Positions 1-9,041 of a DNA stretch of 62,880 bases are shown in pieces (the first letter of the stretch is position 1; each line of letters opens with the position of its first letter). Under the pieces are notes generated by a model, which was not told the DNA's origin, ran no database searches, and saw nothing but the letters and a program-made list of their open reading frames with translations. The DNA is taken from the NCBI GenBank assembly GCA_016718825.1, contig JADKCL010000037.1, positions 1 to 62,880 on the forward strand. The letters run 5' to 3'. The position numbers and the translations under genes were made by a program. The DNA is from Bacteroidota bacterium. Lineage in GTDB: Bacteria > Bacteroidota > Bacteroidia > J057 > JADKCL01.

Positions 1-19
1 CACGGTCGTGGAATTCAGG

Positions 20-553
20 TTACCCAACCCACAGGACAACCCACGAGGCATTGGAAATCGCTGCATTGGTTGCACGGGAATAGCGGTAAATACGTCCATT
101 GAAATAATAAATGACCTCGTTGGCGACGGGATCACAGTCGCCGCAGGATTGGGCATCGGGTTGCGCCATTCCAGTAAAAATACTTGCGCCTGTGTTGGAG
201 CGTGTTATTCCCATCAAGGTTTGCGCGCCACATCCCGCTACCACTGTAGCCATTTCCTTCCAACTGATTGGTGTTGGATTCAACCACATGCCGCGCCAAT
301 CAAAGCCCTGTCGTTGTGTAGAGTTGCGTCCCGGTGGCCGAACCGTTTCCAACGGGAAGCCAGGGTTAGCCTCACCCCCGCAGTACCTCGCGCGGATCGG
401 ATTGTAGCCTACACCTGAGCAATTAAGCAAATTGGTAGACTGATAATCAAGAATGATCCCGGGAATGGCATTGGGAAGAAGGTTGCATTGACCGAAAACA
501 TGCCCGGACAAGAACAAGCACATCAAAACAAGGGTCGCGTAGACTTTCCGCAT
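20..553 (-). CDS. Short secreted protein, member of a local family with the RG(M/I)W(Y/L)NP motif
   Basis: The 177-residue product starts with a clear signal peptide (MRKVYATLVLMCLFLSGHVFG) and is otherwise unannotated. It is a short, divergent relative of the two secreted proteins at 8188-8979 and 9042-9842: all three share a core FDWRGMW(Y/L)NP-type motif, and this one also keeps a VANEVIYYFNGRIYRYS stretch that resembles the later beta-strands of its relatives. It lacks the C-terminal third of the longer copies (the family ending with a DKE.R.W.AY pattern). It lies immediately downstream of nuoD on the same strand, so it may be read from the nuo transcript. The function is unknown; export is the only property that can be inferred with confidence. 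Confidence 0.7.
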   Translation of the reverse strand: MRKVYATLVLMCLFLSGHVFGQCNLLPNAIPGIILDYQSTNLLNCSGVGYNPIRARYCGGEANPGFPLETVRPPGRNSTQRQGFDWRGMWLNPTPISWKEMATVVAGCGAQTLMGITRSNTGASIFTGMAQPDAQSCGDCDPVANEVIYYFNGRIYRYSRATNAAISNASWVVLWVG

Positions 554-699
554 AAGACTCCGTATTTAGCTTCAAAAGACGGCAGAAGCTAAGCAATTTT
601 CAGGTGATCGGCAAGTTGGCCTACGGATTGGAAAAGCGGCAATCTCCTTGCAAGAAAACTGTCGAAATTCAACCCATTTACCCAACGAACAGACAGACC

Positions 700-1933
700 C
701 TACCGATCCACCTCGCCCAACACGAAGTCGATCGACCCCAAAATAGCGATCAAATCCGCGATCAAAACGCCTCTTGAAATCTCCGGCACCACGCTCAAGT
801 TGCTGAAGCTCGGCCCCTTGGCCTTGCAACGCACAGGAATGTCGCTTTTGCCGTCGGTGATAAAATAGAAGCCCAATTCGCCTTTTGGGGTTTTCTGCAC
901 GGGTGTAAAATTCGCCGGCTTTGGGACGTGCCTTGGGCGGGCACATCGCGCGTGGATCAAAATTATCGCCCCTCGGATAGACTTTGGTGAGCTGCTCCAG
1001 ACATTGCGAAACGATTTTCAAGGATTCGGCGACTTCATCGACACGCACTTGTACGGTCCCAACAGTCGCCAACCTGCCCATTTCGCCTTTTCCGACACAA
1101 ATCTCAAAATCCAATTCCGGATAGACGGAATAGCCATCCATCCGCCGCAAATCCAGTTTCAGACCTGATCCGCGCAACACAGGCCCAGAACAACCGTAGC
1201 TGATCGCGACCTCACGCGGGAGCACGCCGACATTCGCGGTACGTTGCACGAAAATGGGATTTTCCGTGAGCAGACCGTTCAATTCTGCCAATTTCGGCTT
1301 GAAATACTGGACAAATTCCGCGCAACGCTCCTCAAATCCGACGGGCAAGTCATAAAACAGGCCGCCAATCCAGATATAATTGTAGAGCATCCTTGCGCCG
1401 GAGGCCCATTCGAGCATCTTCAGGATATGGTCTCGGTCACGAAAGCACCACAAAAACGGCGTAACGGCCCCAATATCCAATCCAAACGTGCCAATCGCGA
1501 CCAAATGGGAGGCAATCCGATTCAATTCCGCCACCAAAACGCGGATGTACTCGACCCTTTTGGGCAGTTTTCCTGCGATGCCCATCATCTGCTCGATCCC
1601 CATGACGAAGGCGAGGTTGTTGTTCATCGAGGCGAGGTAATCCAGACGATCGGTGTAGGGAATCGTCTGCGGAAACGGCAGGGATTCGGCATGTTTTTCA
1701 AAGCAGCGGTGCAGATAGCCGAGGTGCGGAATGACTTCCAACACGATTTCACCGTCGGTGACGAGCTCCAAGCGCAGGACCCCGTGCGTGCTCGGGTGTT
1801 GCGGGCCCATGTTGAGGATCATTTCCTCGCTTGCCAAGTCTTGCAGGCGGGCCTTGCCGGGTGCAGAGCGCCGCAGCAATTCGCGGTAGTCGAGCTCTGT
1901 GCGGGCGGCGTTGGGGTGTTGGGTCGTAGCCAT
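700..1933 (-). CDS. nuoD: NADH-quinone oxidoreductase subunit D (frameshifted in this sequence)
   Basis: This is the 49-kDa-type subunit of complex I, which helps to form the quinone pocket in the peripheral arm. The family signatures NMGPQHPSTHGVLRLEL, LGYLHRCFEKHAE and CSGPVLRGSG are all present. The start ATG at 1933 overlaps the nuoC stop (TGATG), implying translational coupling. The frame breaks near 887-890, in a GGGG run on the plus strand. Before the break the reading is GEFYTRAENPK; the conserved C-terminus PKGELGFYFITDG...AILGSIDFVLGEVDR continues in another frame and ends at 700. Removing one base restores a subunit of about 410 residues, the normal length. An assembly error is the likeliest explanation because complex I genes are rarely degraded alone. 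Confidence 0.93.
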
Positions 1934-2448
1934 CAGTAGGCAGTTTGGATATCGTGGTAGTACTCCGGATTCACATAATCCTTGCGCAGCGGGTGCCCGG
2001 TCCAATCCTCAGGCATCAAAATGCGCCGCATGTCGGGATGCCCTTCAAACCAGATTCCGACCAAATCGTAGGCTTCGCGTTCGTGCCAATTCGCTGCAAG
2101 CCAAATGCTTGAAACCGATGGAATGACTGGCAATCCGCTAGGATGCGCATCAGGTGCGACTGTGCGGGACACGAAGCACTTGAGCACGATGCGGTGCCCA
2201 CGAGTGATGCCTGCGAGGTGGTACACGACGCCGATGCGATTGACGGCCGGCCCTTCGTCGACACCGCTGAGACATTCCAAATAATCGACATACCAATCGG
2301 GATCGTCACGAAGGAAGCTGCAGACGCCTCTCAGGTGTGCAGGATTAAGTCCAATCCAAGGTTGGGCAACCTCAAAGTTTGAGGATTCGATCGCCTCATT
2401 ACCGAATTGCTTCTCAATGACTTCCTTTAAAGATTGGGCTGTATCCAT
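1933..2448 (-). CDS. nuoC: NADH-quinone oxidoreductase subunit C
   Basis: This is the 30-kDa subunit of the complex I peripheral arm (171 residues). The family hallmark is NWHEREAYDLVGIWFEGHPDMRRILMPEDW followed by GHPLRKDY; quoting only the core, HEREAYDLVGIWFEGHP is diagnostic. The reading frame stays open upstream to 2895, but that extension has no family similarity, so the ATG at 2448 (MDTAQSLKEVIEKQFG) is taken as the start. The stop overlaps the nuoD start by one base. In most Bacteroidota nuoC directly follows nuoB; here nuoB is about 5 kb away, separated by genes for secreted proteins. Confidence 0.93.
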   Translation of the reverse strand: MDTAQSLKEVIEKQFGNEAIESSNFEVAQPWIGLNPAHLRGVCSFLRDDPDWYVDYLECLSGVDEGPAVNRIGVVYHLAGITRGHRIVLKCFVSRTVAPDAHPSGLPVIPSVSSIWLAANWHEREAYDLVGIWFEGHPDMRRILMPEDWTGHPLRKDYVNPEYYHDIQTAY

Positions 2449-3015
2449 GCTTGCTGAAGCCGTAGGACAGATACGGCATTTCCTCCAAATTTTTCTGCAA
2501 TATCGGTATTTCTCATCAAATGGATAGCCATGCAATAATTGGGCGTACGGATTTGGTATAGCCGTCCTCCTTTGTCGGAGACACGAGGCCCCAACTACCA
2601 TCATAGTTTCCAGGTACGGATCTAATAACCAATGCCATTGCATGATCTTTGCATCCGGTTCAGGCTGAAGAAGGTGGACAAACCTGATTCCAAAGCGCCT
2701 GCCTTGAACACGGAACGCGAAAAGGAAAATGAAGATGGGAACAATGGAAAACGGGGCACAGCACCTCCTAGGCCGTAGCACCTGATGACCAGAGAGGACG
2801 ATCATGCGCTTCAAACTTCCGGGCAAGCATTCTCTCATGACACCACCAAACACCAATTCCGAATCTTCAGGATCAGCGGTCCAGTCGTTGCACATTGGAG
2901 CCCATTGAAAAATTCCTTTCCTCGAAAAAGTTCGCTGTCAAATCCAGCAATTGAAAACTGCTATTCTCGAGATTTTGGATTGGGGTCGCGTTGGATATTT
3001 GAGGACGTCCACTGT
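2449..3015. other. Intergenic region upstream of nuoC, no gene recognised
   Basis: Open frames occur on both strands (an N-terminal extension of the nuoC frame, and a plus-strand frame from 2785), but neither has a recognisable domain, a signal peptide or a sensible start. I see no tRNA, riboswitch or terminator. Since nuoC has lost its usual neighbour nuoB, its promoter presumably lies here. Confidence 0.5.
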
Positions 3016-3699
3016 TTACAAGTTTTTCTTCATGCAAGGAGAGAAAGTGTAAACGACCTCAAAGCTAACCTGATGCACGGATGGATTCAATGGTGTATCA
3101 AAATCAGGCCTAAAAATAAGGTTGGGTCCGATAAAGGCAGAAACACGTGGCCCAAGCATCCCACCACCTGGAAGTACAAAGTCATACCCGATGTTCAATT
3201 CAGGACCAATATTGCCCCAACGTCGAATTTTGGAAAACTCACGCTGGTAATTCCCTGTGAGGAGGTCACCCTGACCTGAGACAAAGGTGTATATCGAGTA
3301 GCTTCCTATAGCGCCCGAGGAGATCAAAACCCCAATCGCTAACCTCAAGTCTAGGCCTTTAAAAGGGTGATAGACAAGACCCGGTGAAACTCTCGTAAAA
3401 AAGAGTCCGAGATTCGCATCGATACTTCGAGGATCTTTCACGTTAAAATAATTGTAGCGCATTTGGAAAAATTCAAATCCAATCTCGGTGGATAATGAAA
3501 CTTTGGGCAAAATTTCGGCGTGCGCACCTAAAGAAAGGTTGGTTGAAATTTGTCGCTTTGCATAATTGGAAGAATATGGTTCAAATCCCATTCTCCCCTG
3601 CCACAACCCACCACCAGCAACGAGATACAGTTTTGGAGATTGTGAATATGCTGCTGCGAGCATAAAAAAACTCAATAGAAAAATGAACGACATTTTCAT
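3016..3699 (-). CDS. Probable outer-membrane beta-barrel protein
   Basis: The 227-residue product has a Sec signal peptide (MKMSFIFLLSFFMLAAAYSQ) followed by alternating amphipathic strands typical of small Bacteroidota outer-membrane barrels (PorT/OmpW-like): LYLVAGGGLWQGRMGF, LSLGAHAEILPKVSLSTEIGF, ISSGAIGSYSIYTF and a near-terminal VSFEVVYTF strand. The final strand is followed by a short tail, PCMKKNL, which is unusual because barrels normally end on an aromatic residue. It is the last gene of a minus-strand block with the GH16 gene (13 nt upstream) and the tail-fibre-like gene. A role in binding or transporting products of the neighbouring glycosidase is conceivable but not shown. Confidence 0.65.
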   Translation of the reverse strand: MKMSFIFLLSFFMLAAAYSQSPKLYLVAGGGLWQGRMGFEPYSSNYAKRQISTNLSLGAHAEILPKVSLSTEIGFEFFQMRYNYFNVKDPRSIDANLGLFFTRVSPGLVYHPFKGLDLRLAIGVLISSGAIGSYSIYTFVSGQGDLLTGNYQREFSKIRRWGNIGPELNIGYDFVLPGGGMLGPRVSAFIGPNLIFRPDFDTPLNPSVHQVSFEVVYTFSPCMKKNL

Positions 3700-3711
3700 A
3701 CAAGAATAATT

Positions 3712-5313
3712 CTAGTGGTTGCAAATCATCTTCATTCGATCTATCACTTTTCCTGATCTCAAAACGGTTATGATATAGGCTCCGCTTTGAAGGTATGCGA
3801 TCGGAATTGCAAATTCAAAATCAGATGTTGCGATCACATCGCCCACCTTTCGACCCATCATATCCTCAATCATAATACGATCCCCAATGCTGACTCCGGA
3901 AATCGTAATCTTATCAAATGCTGGATTAGGAAATAAGGAAAATGATAATAGATTTTGGTCCATTTCAACCATTGAATCATCGATTCTAACAAGAGAGTCG
4001 CCAATCAAAAGTAACGTTTCTGGCTCTGGAAGAATTGAAATTGCCTCAAATTCAACTGGGGCCTTATTTACAGCGCAAGGTCGTATCTGACCAATTAGAT
4101 TTGCGTCCCACTGTACCTCAAAGCCAGGAAGTATGCGAATTTCAGACGATGCAGTAAGAATCAAAAGGTCACCCGGGTTCCAATCTGTAAATGGTGGTGG
4201 GCCATATAGAGAAAAGGAACTGGTAGGATCGACCGTAATTTGACCAGCAGTGATCGTTCTGTCTCCATAGCTAGACGAAAAGCTAGCTCCACTAATATCG
4301 CCCGAATTATGCAATACCTTAGTCTCTTGGCAATCTATTTCTTCGTAAAGAGCGAAATAATCTAAGTCGAAGTTCCTAGGAAACTCATTACTTGCGGCAC
4401 CATTTCTTACAGCGGCGTTGATGATCACCCATTCCATGGCATCGGTAAATTGGGGATCATAAAAATAGGTCTCATTCGAAGCAATTTCTTGACAGTTTCT
4501 TACACCTCGATAAGCATAACCTAAGCCAGCCCATCTCCTTCGATAGTAATGATAAAGCGTTCTTCGGACCTGTCCATCAACTGAAAATACGATCACAAAA
4601 TCATCCCAATCAACGCTGTATGTGTGCATTCCGGTCGCCATACTTTGTCCTAGGGTGTAATTTTCCGTATCAATATTTTGCGGGCCATTTCCACAATTGA
4701 GCTCAGTATGAACGCTTAAAGAAATTTTTCGATCATGAATTTGGTCGTTTTGACTTCGAAAAAATTCAAAAATGTCGATTTCGTCAGCACAATCGCCAGA
4801 TAGCCAAAAGGCTGGCCACATATTTTTTCCTGAGGGAATCTGGCACCGGAGTACGTATCTACCCTTATCAAACTTCCAACGGCTAGTCATCGCACCCGAC
4901 TGGTAAGGCCATATTCTAAGGTTTGTTCGGTTATATTCCAAAGGATAGTTCGGCAACTCCCAAGGGATGGCCATTGCATAAATTGGATCATCTGTAACTT
5001 GGATTCTTAATGTTCCATTATTAGCTGGCAAAAATTGAAAGCTATTTTCGGTATTGTATTCGTCGGTAATAGATCCCTTTTCGCCGTGGTGCGTGCCATT
5101 CAAAGTTGGATCCCATAACCAATGGTCCAGTGATCCTTGATCAAAATCATCGCGAATTACTTGAACATACTGATCCGGTTCAGGACAGATTCCACCGTAG
5201 ATTGCAAATAGATTTATCGGAAGAATTCGATTCTGCCATCCATTGGCGTACCCAATAAGGCCATAAAGGTTAAATATGGCAATCAATAAAAGTAAACGAT
5301 TATGTAGGCTCAT
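3712..5313 (-). CDS. Secreted GH16-family glycoside hydrolase with T9SS C-terminal domain
   Basis: The 533-residue product has an N-terminal signal segment, then a jelly-roll glycosidase domain at about residues 45-330. The family 16 catalytic motif is DEIDIFEFF, with E178 and E183 the expected nucleophile and acid/base and D180 between them; WPAFWLSGD just before it is the usual upstream strand. GH16 enzymes hydrolyse beta-1,3/1,4-glucans, agarans or carrageenans; the substrate here cannot be read. About residues 335-450 form a linker/Ig-like region, and the last 75 residues (FSLFPNPAFDKITISG to RMKMICNH) are a T9SS sorting domain, so the enzyme is probably surface-attached or released. Its ATG follows the upstream gene's stop by one base, indicating one operon. 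Confidence 0.85.
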   Translation of the reverse strand: MSLHNRLLLLIAIFNLYGLIGYANGWQNRILPINLFAIYGGICPEPDQYVQVIRDDFDQGSLDHWLWDPTLNGTHHGEKGSITDEYNTENSFQFLPANNGTLRIQVTDDPIYAMAIPWELPNYPLEYNRTNLRIWPYQSGAMTSRWKFDKGRYVLRCQIPSGKNMWPAFWLSGDCADEIDIFEFFRSQNDQIHDRKISLSVHTELNCGNGPQNIDTENYTLGQSMATGMHTYSVDWDDFVIVFSVDGQVRRTLYHYYRRRWAGLGYAYRGVRNCQEIASNETYFYDPQFTDAMEWVIINAAVRNGAASNEFPRNFDLDYFALYEEIDCQETKVLHNSGDISGASFSSSYGDRTITAGQITVDPTSSFSLYGPPPFTDWNPGDLLILTASSEIRILPGFEVQWDANLIGQIRPCAVNKAPVEFEAISILPEPETLLLIGDSLVRIDDSMVEMDQNLLSFSLFPNPAFDKITISGVSIGDRIMIEDMMGRKVGDVIATSDFEFAIPIAYLQSGAYIITVLRSGKVIDRMKMICNH

Positions 5314-5314
5314 A

Positions 5315-6805
5315 TCATTTATTGCAATTAGATTTACCGCTAATTTCCTTTTTCAGATCAATCACATAAAGCGTCAATTCTTCTATTTTCTCCTGTTGCA
5401 GCCTAACAAGCTCTCCAACATTAGCATAGTCCTTTTCAACTTCCTCTGCCGACGGCATTCCTGGAAGTCTGTGATTTTCTTGAATATACAATTCGAGGCT
5501 GTCCAAATCCATCAACTGGTATTCTTTTTCAAATACATAGTCGGGGAAAGGTGCAACGCGCACGCGCAGTTCCTGCATCCAAGCAACTCCATTACCGTCT
5601 ACCCTAAAGACCTCGCGAGGTATAGGGTAGTTGGTGGGGTTGGTGTTAACAACCGAAATTGCTCTGGTTTGAGTGTGTTGAACCTCGGCCAAGTAGGCAA
5701 CTTGGTTCGGGTTCGCAACGGCACTCTTGCTCCTTACTGCAATTCCGGCATTCAGGCCCGTCTCCACCATAACCTGCGCATTGATCGGATTACTTGACTG
5801 ACCGACCTTGACGGTGCCCGCACCCGTCACCACAAAATTCTCTGGATCGGCTGTGCCTGGATTGTTGTCGTTGTATACCACGGAGATTGCCCTGGTGTCA
5901 AGTCGCGGTACCTCCGCGAGGTAGGCTATCTTCCCGGCGTTGGGATTGGTGCTTTTGACCCTGCAGCCGATGTCTAAGCCACTCTCGACATAGAGCTGGG
6001 CCGTGAGGTTGTAGGCACCCGAGGGCCCTGAGATATTGGTAACGCCATTGCCCAAGACCCTGAAAGTCTCAGCACCGTTATGCTCTACGGTAAATGCCTT
6101 GGTCAAGGGATGGCTGACAATGTCGCGGAAGGCGATGCCATTGGCGGTTGCTTGAAGGTGCCTGACTTCGAGCGCAGTTTCGCTTGAATTTGCTGTGATG
6201 GCCAGCCTGCTGTTGGACCCGAGTGCCGTATTAATGCCGTTGAAACCCGAAAAATAGCTGTTGCCATACACTGAAAATTTTGCACCAATCGGAAGGTTGG
6301 TGTTGAAATATCCGATTCCCACTTGACCCGTTTGAGAATTGATAAGTGTATTTTCCGGAACTGCAGGACTGAGATTGATATATAGTGGGCCATTTGTAGC
6401 AAAAAATTGATTGTATGGCATATTTGCGTTTGAATGCATAATGTAAATCGAGCTATCCCCGACTTTGATACCAGAATCAACCTCGAGATAATGCAAATGG
6501 CCAGTTGAGGATTCCATTGGCTCGACTTTACCATCTTGGCTGATTCCTAGGAGACGCTTTGGGCTCCCTGCTACTGATAAATTTCGAATTCGAAAATCAC
6601 TTAGCAAATCCACGTCACCAATAACACTCAAATTTCCATCGAGCTTGGAGTCTCCAACGACATGAAGTCGTGCAGAAGGCAACGTTGTTCCTATACCGAC
6701 ATCTCCTGTTTGCGGGAATGTATTCGTAGATTGCCCTAAAACATTGGCACTAATTGCCAACATACTCACGAGCACAAATAATAGACTCTTCCAGGTTTTG
6801 TACAT
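5315..6805 (-). CDS. Secreted tail-fibre-like protein with internal repeats and a coiled-coil tail
   Basis: The 496-residue product has a signal peptide ending VLGQ, then a GDVGIGTTLPSARLHV motif typical of Bacteroidota fibre proteins that carry an intramolecular-chaperone-like end. The middle holds two copies of a roughly 43-residue unit, one around VESGLDIGCRVKS...AYLAEVPRLDTRAISVV and the other around VETGLNAGIAVRS...AYLAEVQHTQTRAISVV. The C-terminus (YQLMDLDSLELYIQENHRLPGMPSAEE, then a leucine-rich heptad segment) matches the conserved end of this group. These proteins are thought to be trimeric beta-structured surface fibres. It leads the three-gene block with the GH16 enzyme and the barrel protein. 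No T9SS domain is visible, so the export route beyond the periplasm is unclear. Confidence 0.8.
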   Translation of the reverse strand: MYKTWKSLLFVLVSMLAISANVLGQSTNTFPQTGDVGIGTTLPSARLHVVGDSKLDGNLSVIGDVDLLSDFRIRNLSVAGSPKRLLGISQDGKVEPMESSTGHLHYLEVDSGIKVGDSSIYIMHSNANMPYNQFFATNGPLYINLSPAVPENTLINSQTGQVGIGYFNTNLPIGAKFSVYGNSYFSGFNGINTALGSNSRLAITANSSETALEVRHLQATANGIAFRDIVSHPLTKAFTVEHNGAETFRVLGNGVTNISGPSGAYNLTAQLYVESGLDIGCRVKSTNPNAGKIAYLAEVPRLDTRAISVVYNDNNPGTADPENFVVTGAGTVKVGQSSNPINAQVMVETGLNAGIAVRSKSAVANPNQVAYLAEVQHTQTRAISVVNTNPTNYPIPREVFRVDGNGVAWMQELRVRVAPFPDYVFEKEYQLMDLDSLELYIQENHRLPGMPSAEEVEKDYANVGELVRLQQEKIEELTLYVIDLKKEISGKSNCNK

Positions 6806-6839
6806 ACAGATTCAAAATAAAAGGTAAAAACTAGTTGAA

Positions 6840-7532
6840 TTGGTTGATGAGGGGAAAGGTTTTTTGGCTTCTTTGAACCCTCGGTTTATATATCACGAAT
6901 TTAGCATATCCTTTTTCGAAATGCAAAATTATTTTTCTTACAATACATTTTTCTGGGGCGACATTTGGATCAATGCCGGCGCTTGCGGAATTCTGCCCTT
7001 TGAGTTGACAGACTTCAAGGCAAGCCCAACCCAAACGGGGGACGTTGCATTGACTTGGCAGACGAATGGTGAGGTGAACAACGCCATGTTCATTGCAGAG
7101 CGCTCGAGCGACAGCGAAAACTGGTCGGAAGTCGCCGCACTTGAAGGCGCAGGCACCACCGCGGAGCAAAAGTCCTACCAAACACTGGATCGTTCGCCAT
7201 CTGAAGGCATCAACTATTATCGTCTGCGCACGATCGATGAGCAGGGAGAATCGCAGTATTCGCAGATTGTCGCCATCAACCTGAACCAAGGCAAGGAAAA
7301 GATCGTCGTCTATCCGAATCCTGCGGGTGATTGGCTGCACTTCAACTTTGGCAGCCTTACCGGCGACATGGAGATCAGCTTCGTGAACGAACTGGGCCAA
7401 GTGCTGAAAAAAGTCGATGCAACCGAGGCCTTGTCGGCCGTCGAGGTGACGGATTTGCCTGCGGGAATCTATCTGATGCGCGTGTTGCTCCCTGACGGAA
7501 CGACTTCGAATCAGACTATCATCAAAAAGTAA
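6840..7532 (+). pseudogene. 5'-truncated C-terminal end of a T9SS cargo protein
   Basis: From about 6978 the frame reads GACGILPFELTDFKASPTQ, then WQTNGEVNNAMFIAERSSD, YYRLRTIDEQGESQYS and finally VVYPNPAGDWLHFNFG...GIYLMRVLLPDGTTSNQ. This is the standard C-terminal Ig-like domain plus T9SS sorting domain of large secreted Bacteroidota proteins. The preceding 45 codons are AT-rich and meaningless, and no signal peptide exists, so the N-terminal part is missing. It sits exactly between the tail-fibre block and nuoB, so the block's arrival may have cut the original gene. It could not be exported as it stands. Confidence 0.8.
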
Positions 7533-7553
7533 TCGCGGAGCTTTGAATTCGTT

Positions 7554-8075
7554 TCAGGCGCGGTCAAATTTCCCTTTGACGCCCAGGCTTTCCTGCCGGA
7601 TTTTCTCCTGAAGTTTCATGATGCCTCCGATCAGCGCTTCGGGGCGCGGTGGGCAACCCGGAACGTAGACATCCACGGGAATCACACGGTCCACGCCTTT
7701 GACGACATGGTAGCCATGCTCCCAGTAGGGTCCGCCACAGTTGGAGCAGCTGCCCATCGAAATCACGTAGCGGGGCTCCGCCATTTGTTCATAGAGGCGT
7801 CGCACGCGGTCGGCCATTTTGAATGTCACCGTCCCTGAAACGATCATCACGTCACTTTGTCTTGGGGAAGGCCGTGGAAAAACGCCCATTCGATCCAAAT
7901 CATAGTGACTTGCACTTGCAGCCATCATTTCGATCGCGCAGCAAGCGAGGCCAAAGCCCATCGGCCACAAGGAGTTGAGTCGCGCCCAATTGATGAGATC
8001 GTCCAGCTTTGTGACGACCACACTTGCTTCCCCCGTTTTGATGTCTGATAGCCCCATGATGTGCGCAAGTTTCAA
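7554..8075 (-). CDS. nuoB: NADH-quinone oxidoreductase subunit B
   Basis: This is the PSST subunit that carries the last iron-sulfur cluster (N2) of complex I before quinone. All four expected cluster ligands are visible: the adjacent cysteines in GLACCAIEMM (about C45, C46), C110 in SMGSCSNCGGPY and C141 in VPGCPPRPEA. The start is debatable. A TTG at 8075 gives 173 residues and has a GGGAG six to seven bases upstream, while the first ATG is at 8057 (MGLSDIKTGE). The gene is isolated from nuoA and nuoC by inserted secreted-protein genes, so it needs its own transcription start or read-through from nuoA. Confidence 0.95.
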   Translation of the reverse strand: MKLAHIMGLSDIKTGEASVVVTKLDDLINWARLNSLWPMGFGLACCAIEMMAASASHYDLDRMGVFPRPSPRQSDVMIVSGTVTFKMADRVRRLYEQMAEPRYVISMGSCSNCGGPYWEHGYHVVKGVDRVIPVDVYVPGCPPRPEALIGGIMKLQEKIRQESLGVKGKFDRA

Positions 8076-8187
8076 AAAAAACTCCCTTCGAATGGGAATA
8101 ATTGAAGAAAAATCTTTCCGCTAGCCTGTCCCCTATTGATGGGATTGCGTTCCTTTGTGAAAGTTAAACCGCAAATTTCGAAAACGT

Positions 8188-8979
8188 ATGAAAAAGCACC
8201 AATCTACATTATCCTTGTTTCTCTTAGTGGTTTTCACAGTGGCAGTTAATTTCGCTATTGCCCAGAAACCCATTGCTGCACCCAAAAAGGAATTTTCCTA
8301 TGAAATGGTGTCTTCAGAAGGCACGAATGCAGCAGCTGTCGTTTGGGACAGCAAACATGGTGTTTATATCACGGTCATTGCAGGAAATGCTGACTTCCCG
8401 CGGGAGGTGTTTGACGGCAACGGTGCCGACATCACCCAAACCACCGCAGACTTTGATTGGAGGGGAATGTGGTACAATCCAGCGACCGGCAAGTGCGAAG
8501 GCAACGGCGCAGGTGAAGCAGGATGGGCCACATTTGGCTTGGATGGCAGCAATAACCCCGGCGAGGTAACCGTTTTCAAGGAAGGTCAATTCCAACCTGA
8601 TTTCCAATCCGTTGGGGCTTATGATTTCCAAAAGAAGCAGGTGATATTTTTGGACTTTACCGTAGACGGTTTGGCGATGTACTCCGTAAAAAATCCGAAC
8701 AAGGTCAAGCGCCTCAACATTTCGTGGGACGATGTAGATTTGGGCAATATCAACAGCACCTCTGTCGGATTCACCGGAAAAAAGGGCTACGAATACGTGA
8801 TGTTGGATTTTAGCAATGGCAAACTCGAATTTTTTGACCGGGCTGGTAACCACACTGCAAGCGCTCAACTCCCGGATGATGCACCGCTCAATGACAGCTT
8901 TGCATTTTCAGTCACCAACGATCGTGCCTTTTTGTATGACAAGGAAGCGCGCGTTTGGTCAGCCTATCCGCTGTTCTAA
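8188..8979 (+). CDS. Secreted protein, RG(M/I)W(Y/L)NP family, copy A
   Basis: The 263-residue product has a clear signal peptide (cleavage after NFAIAQ). The mature part is a set of short beta-strands with conserved blocks shared with the protein at 9042-9842: EGTNAAAVVW, YITVIAGNADFPREVFD, FDWRGMWYNPATGKCEGNG, GEAGW and a closing RAFLYDKEARVWSAYPLF. The spacing suggests a beta-propeller or sandwich, but no named domain is recognised. There is no lipobox and no obvious T9SS domain. It is transcribed divergently from nuoB and in tandem with copy B, pointing to a local gene duplication. The function is unknown. Confidence 0.75.
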   Translation: MKKHQSTLSLFLLVVFTVAVNFAIAQKPIAAPKKEFSYEMVSSEGTNAAAVVWDSKHGVYITVIAGNADFPREVFDGNGADITQTTADFDWRGMWYNPATGKCEGNGAGEAGWATFGLDGSNNPGEVTVFKEGQFQPDFQSVGAYDFQKKQVIFLDFTVDGLAMYSVKNPNKVKRLNISWDDVDLGNINSTSVGFTGKKGYEYVMLDFSNGKLEFFDRAGNHTASAQLPDDAPLNDSFAFSVTNDRAFLYDKEARVWSAYPLF

Positions 8980-9041
8980 GTGCGAAATAGCCTTCGCTGA
9001 ACCAGACTTCCGGTTCCGACTTGATTGATATCCCGCAAAAA

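Noticed and set aside
1244..1939. 231-codon plus-strand frame opposite nuoD
   Set aside because: It is antisense to conserved nuoD codons and is explained by their codon bias.
2449..2895. N-terminal extension of the nuoC reading frame
   Set aside because: It has no similarity to NuoC or any domain, and the ATG at 2448 gives a protein of normal family length.
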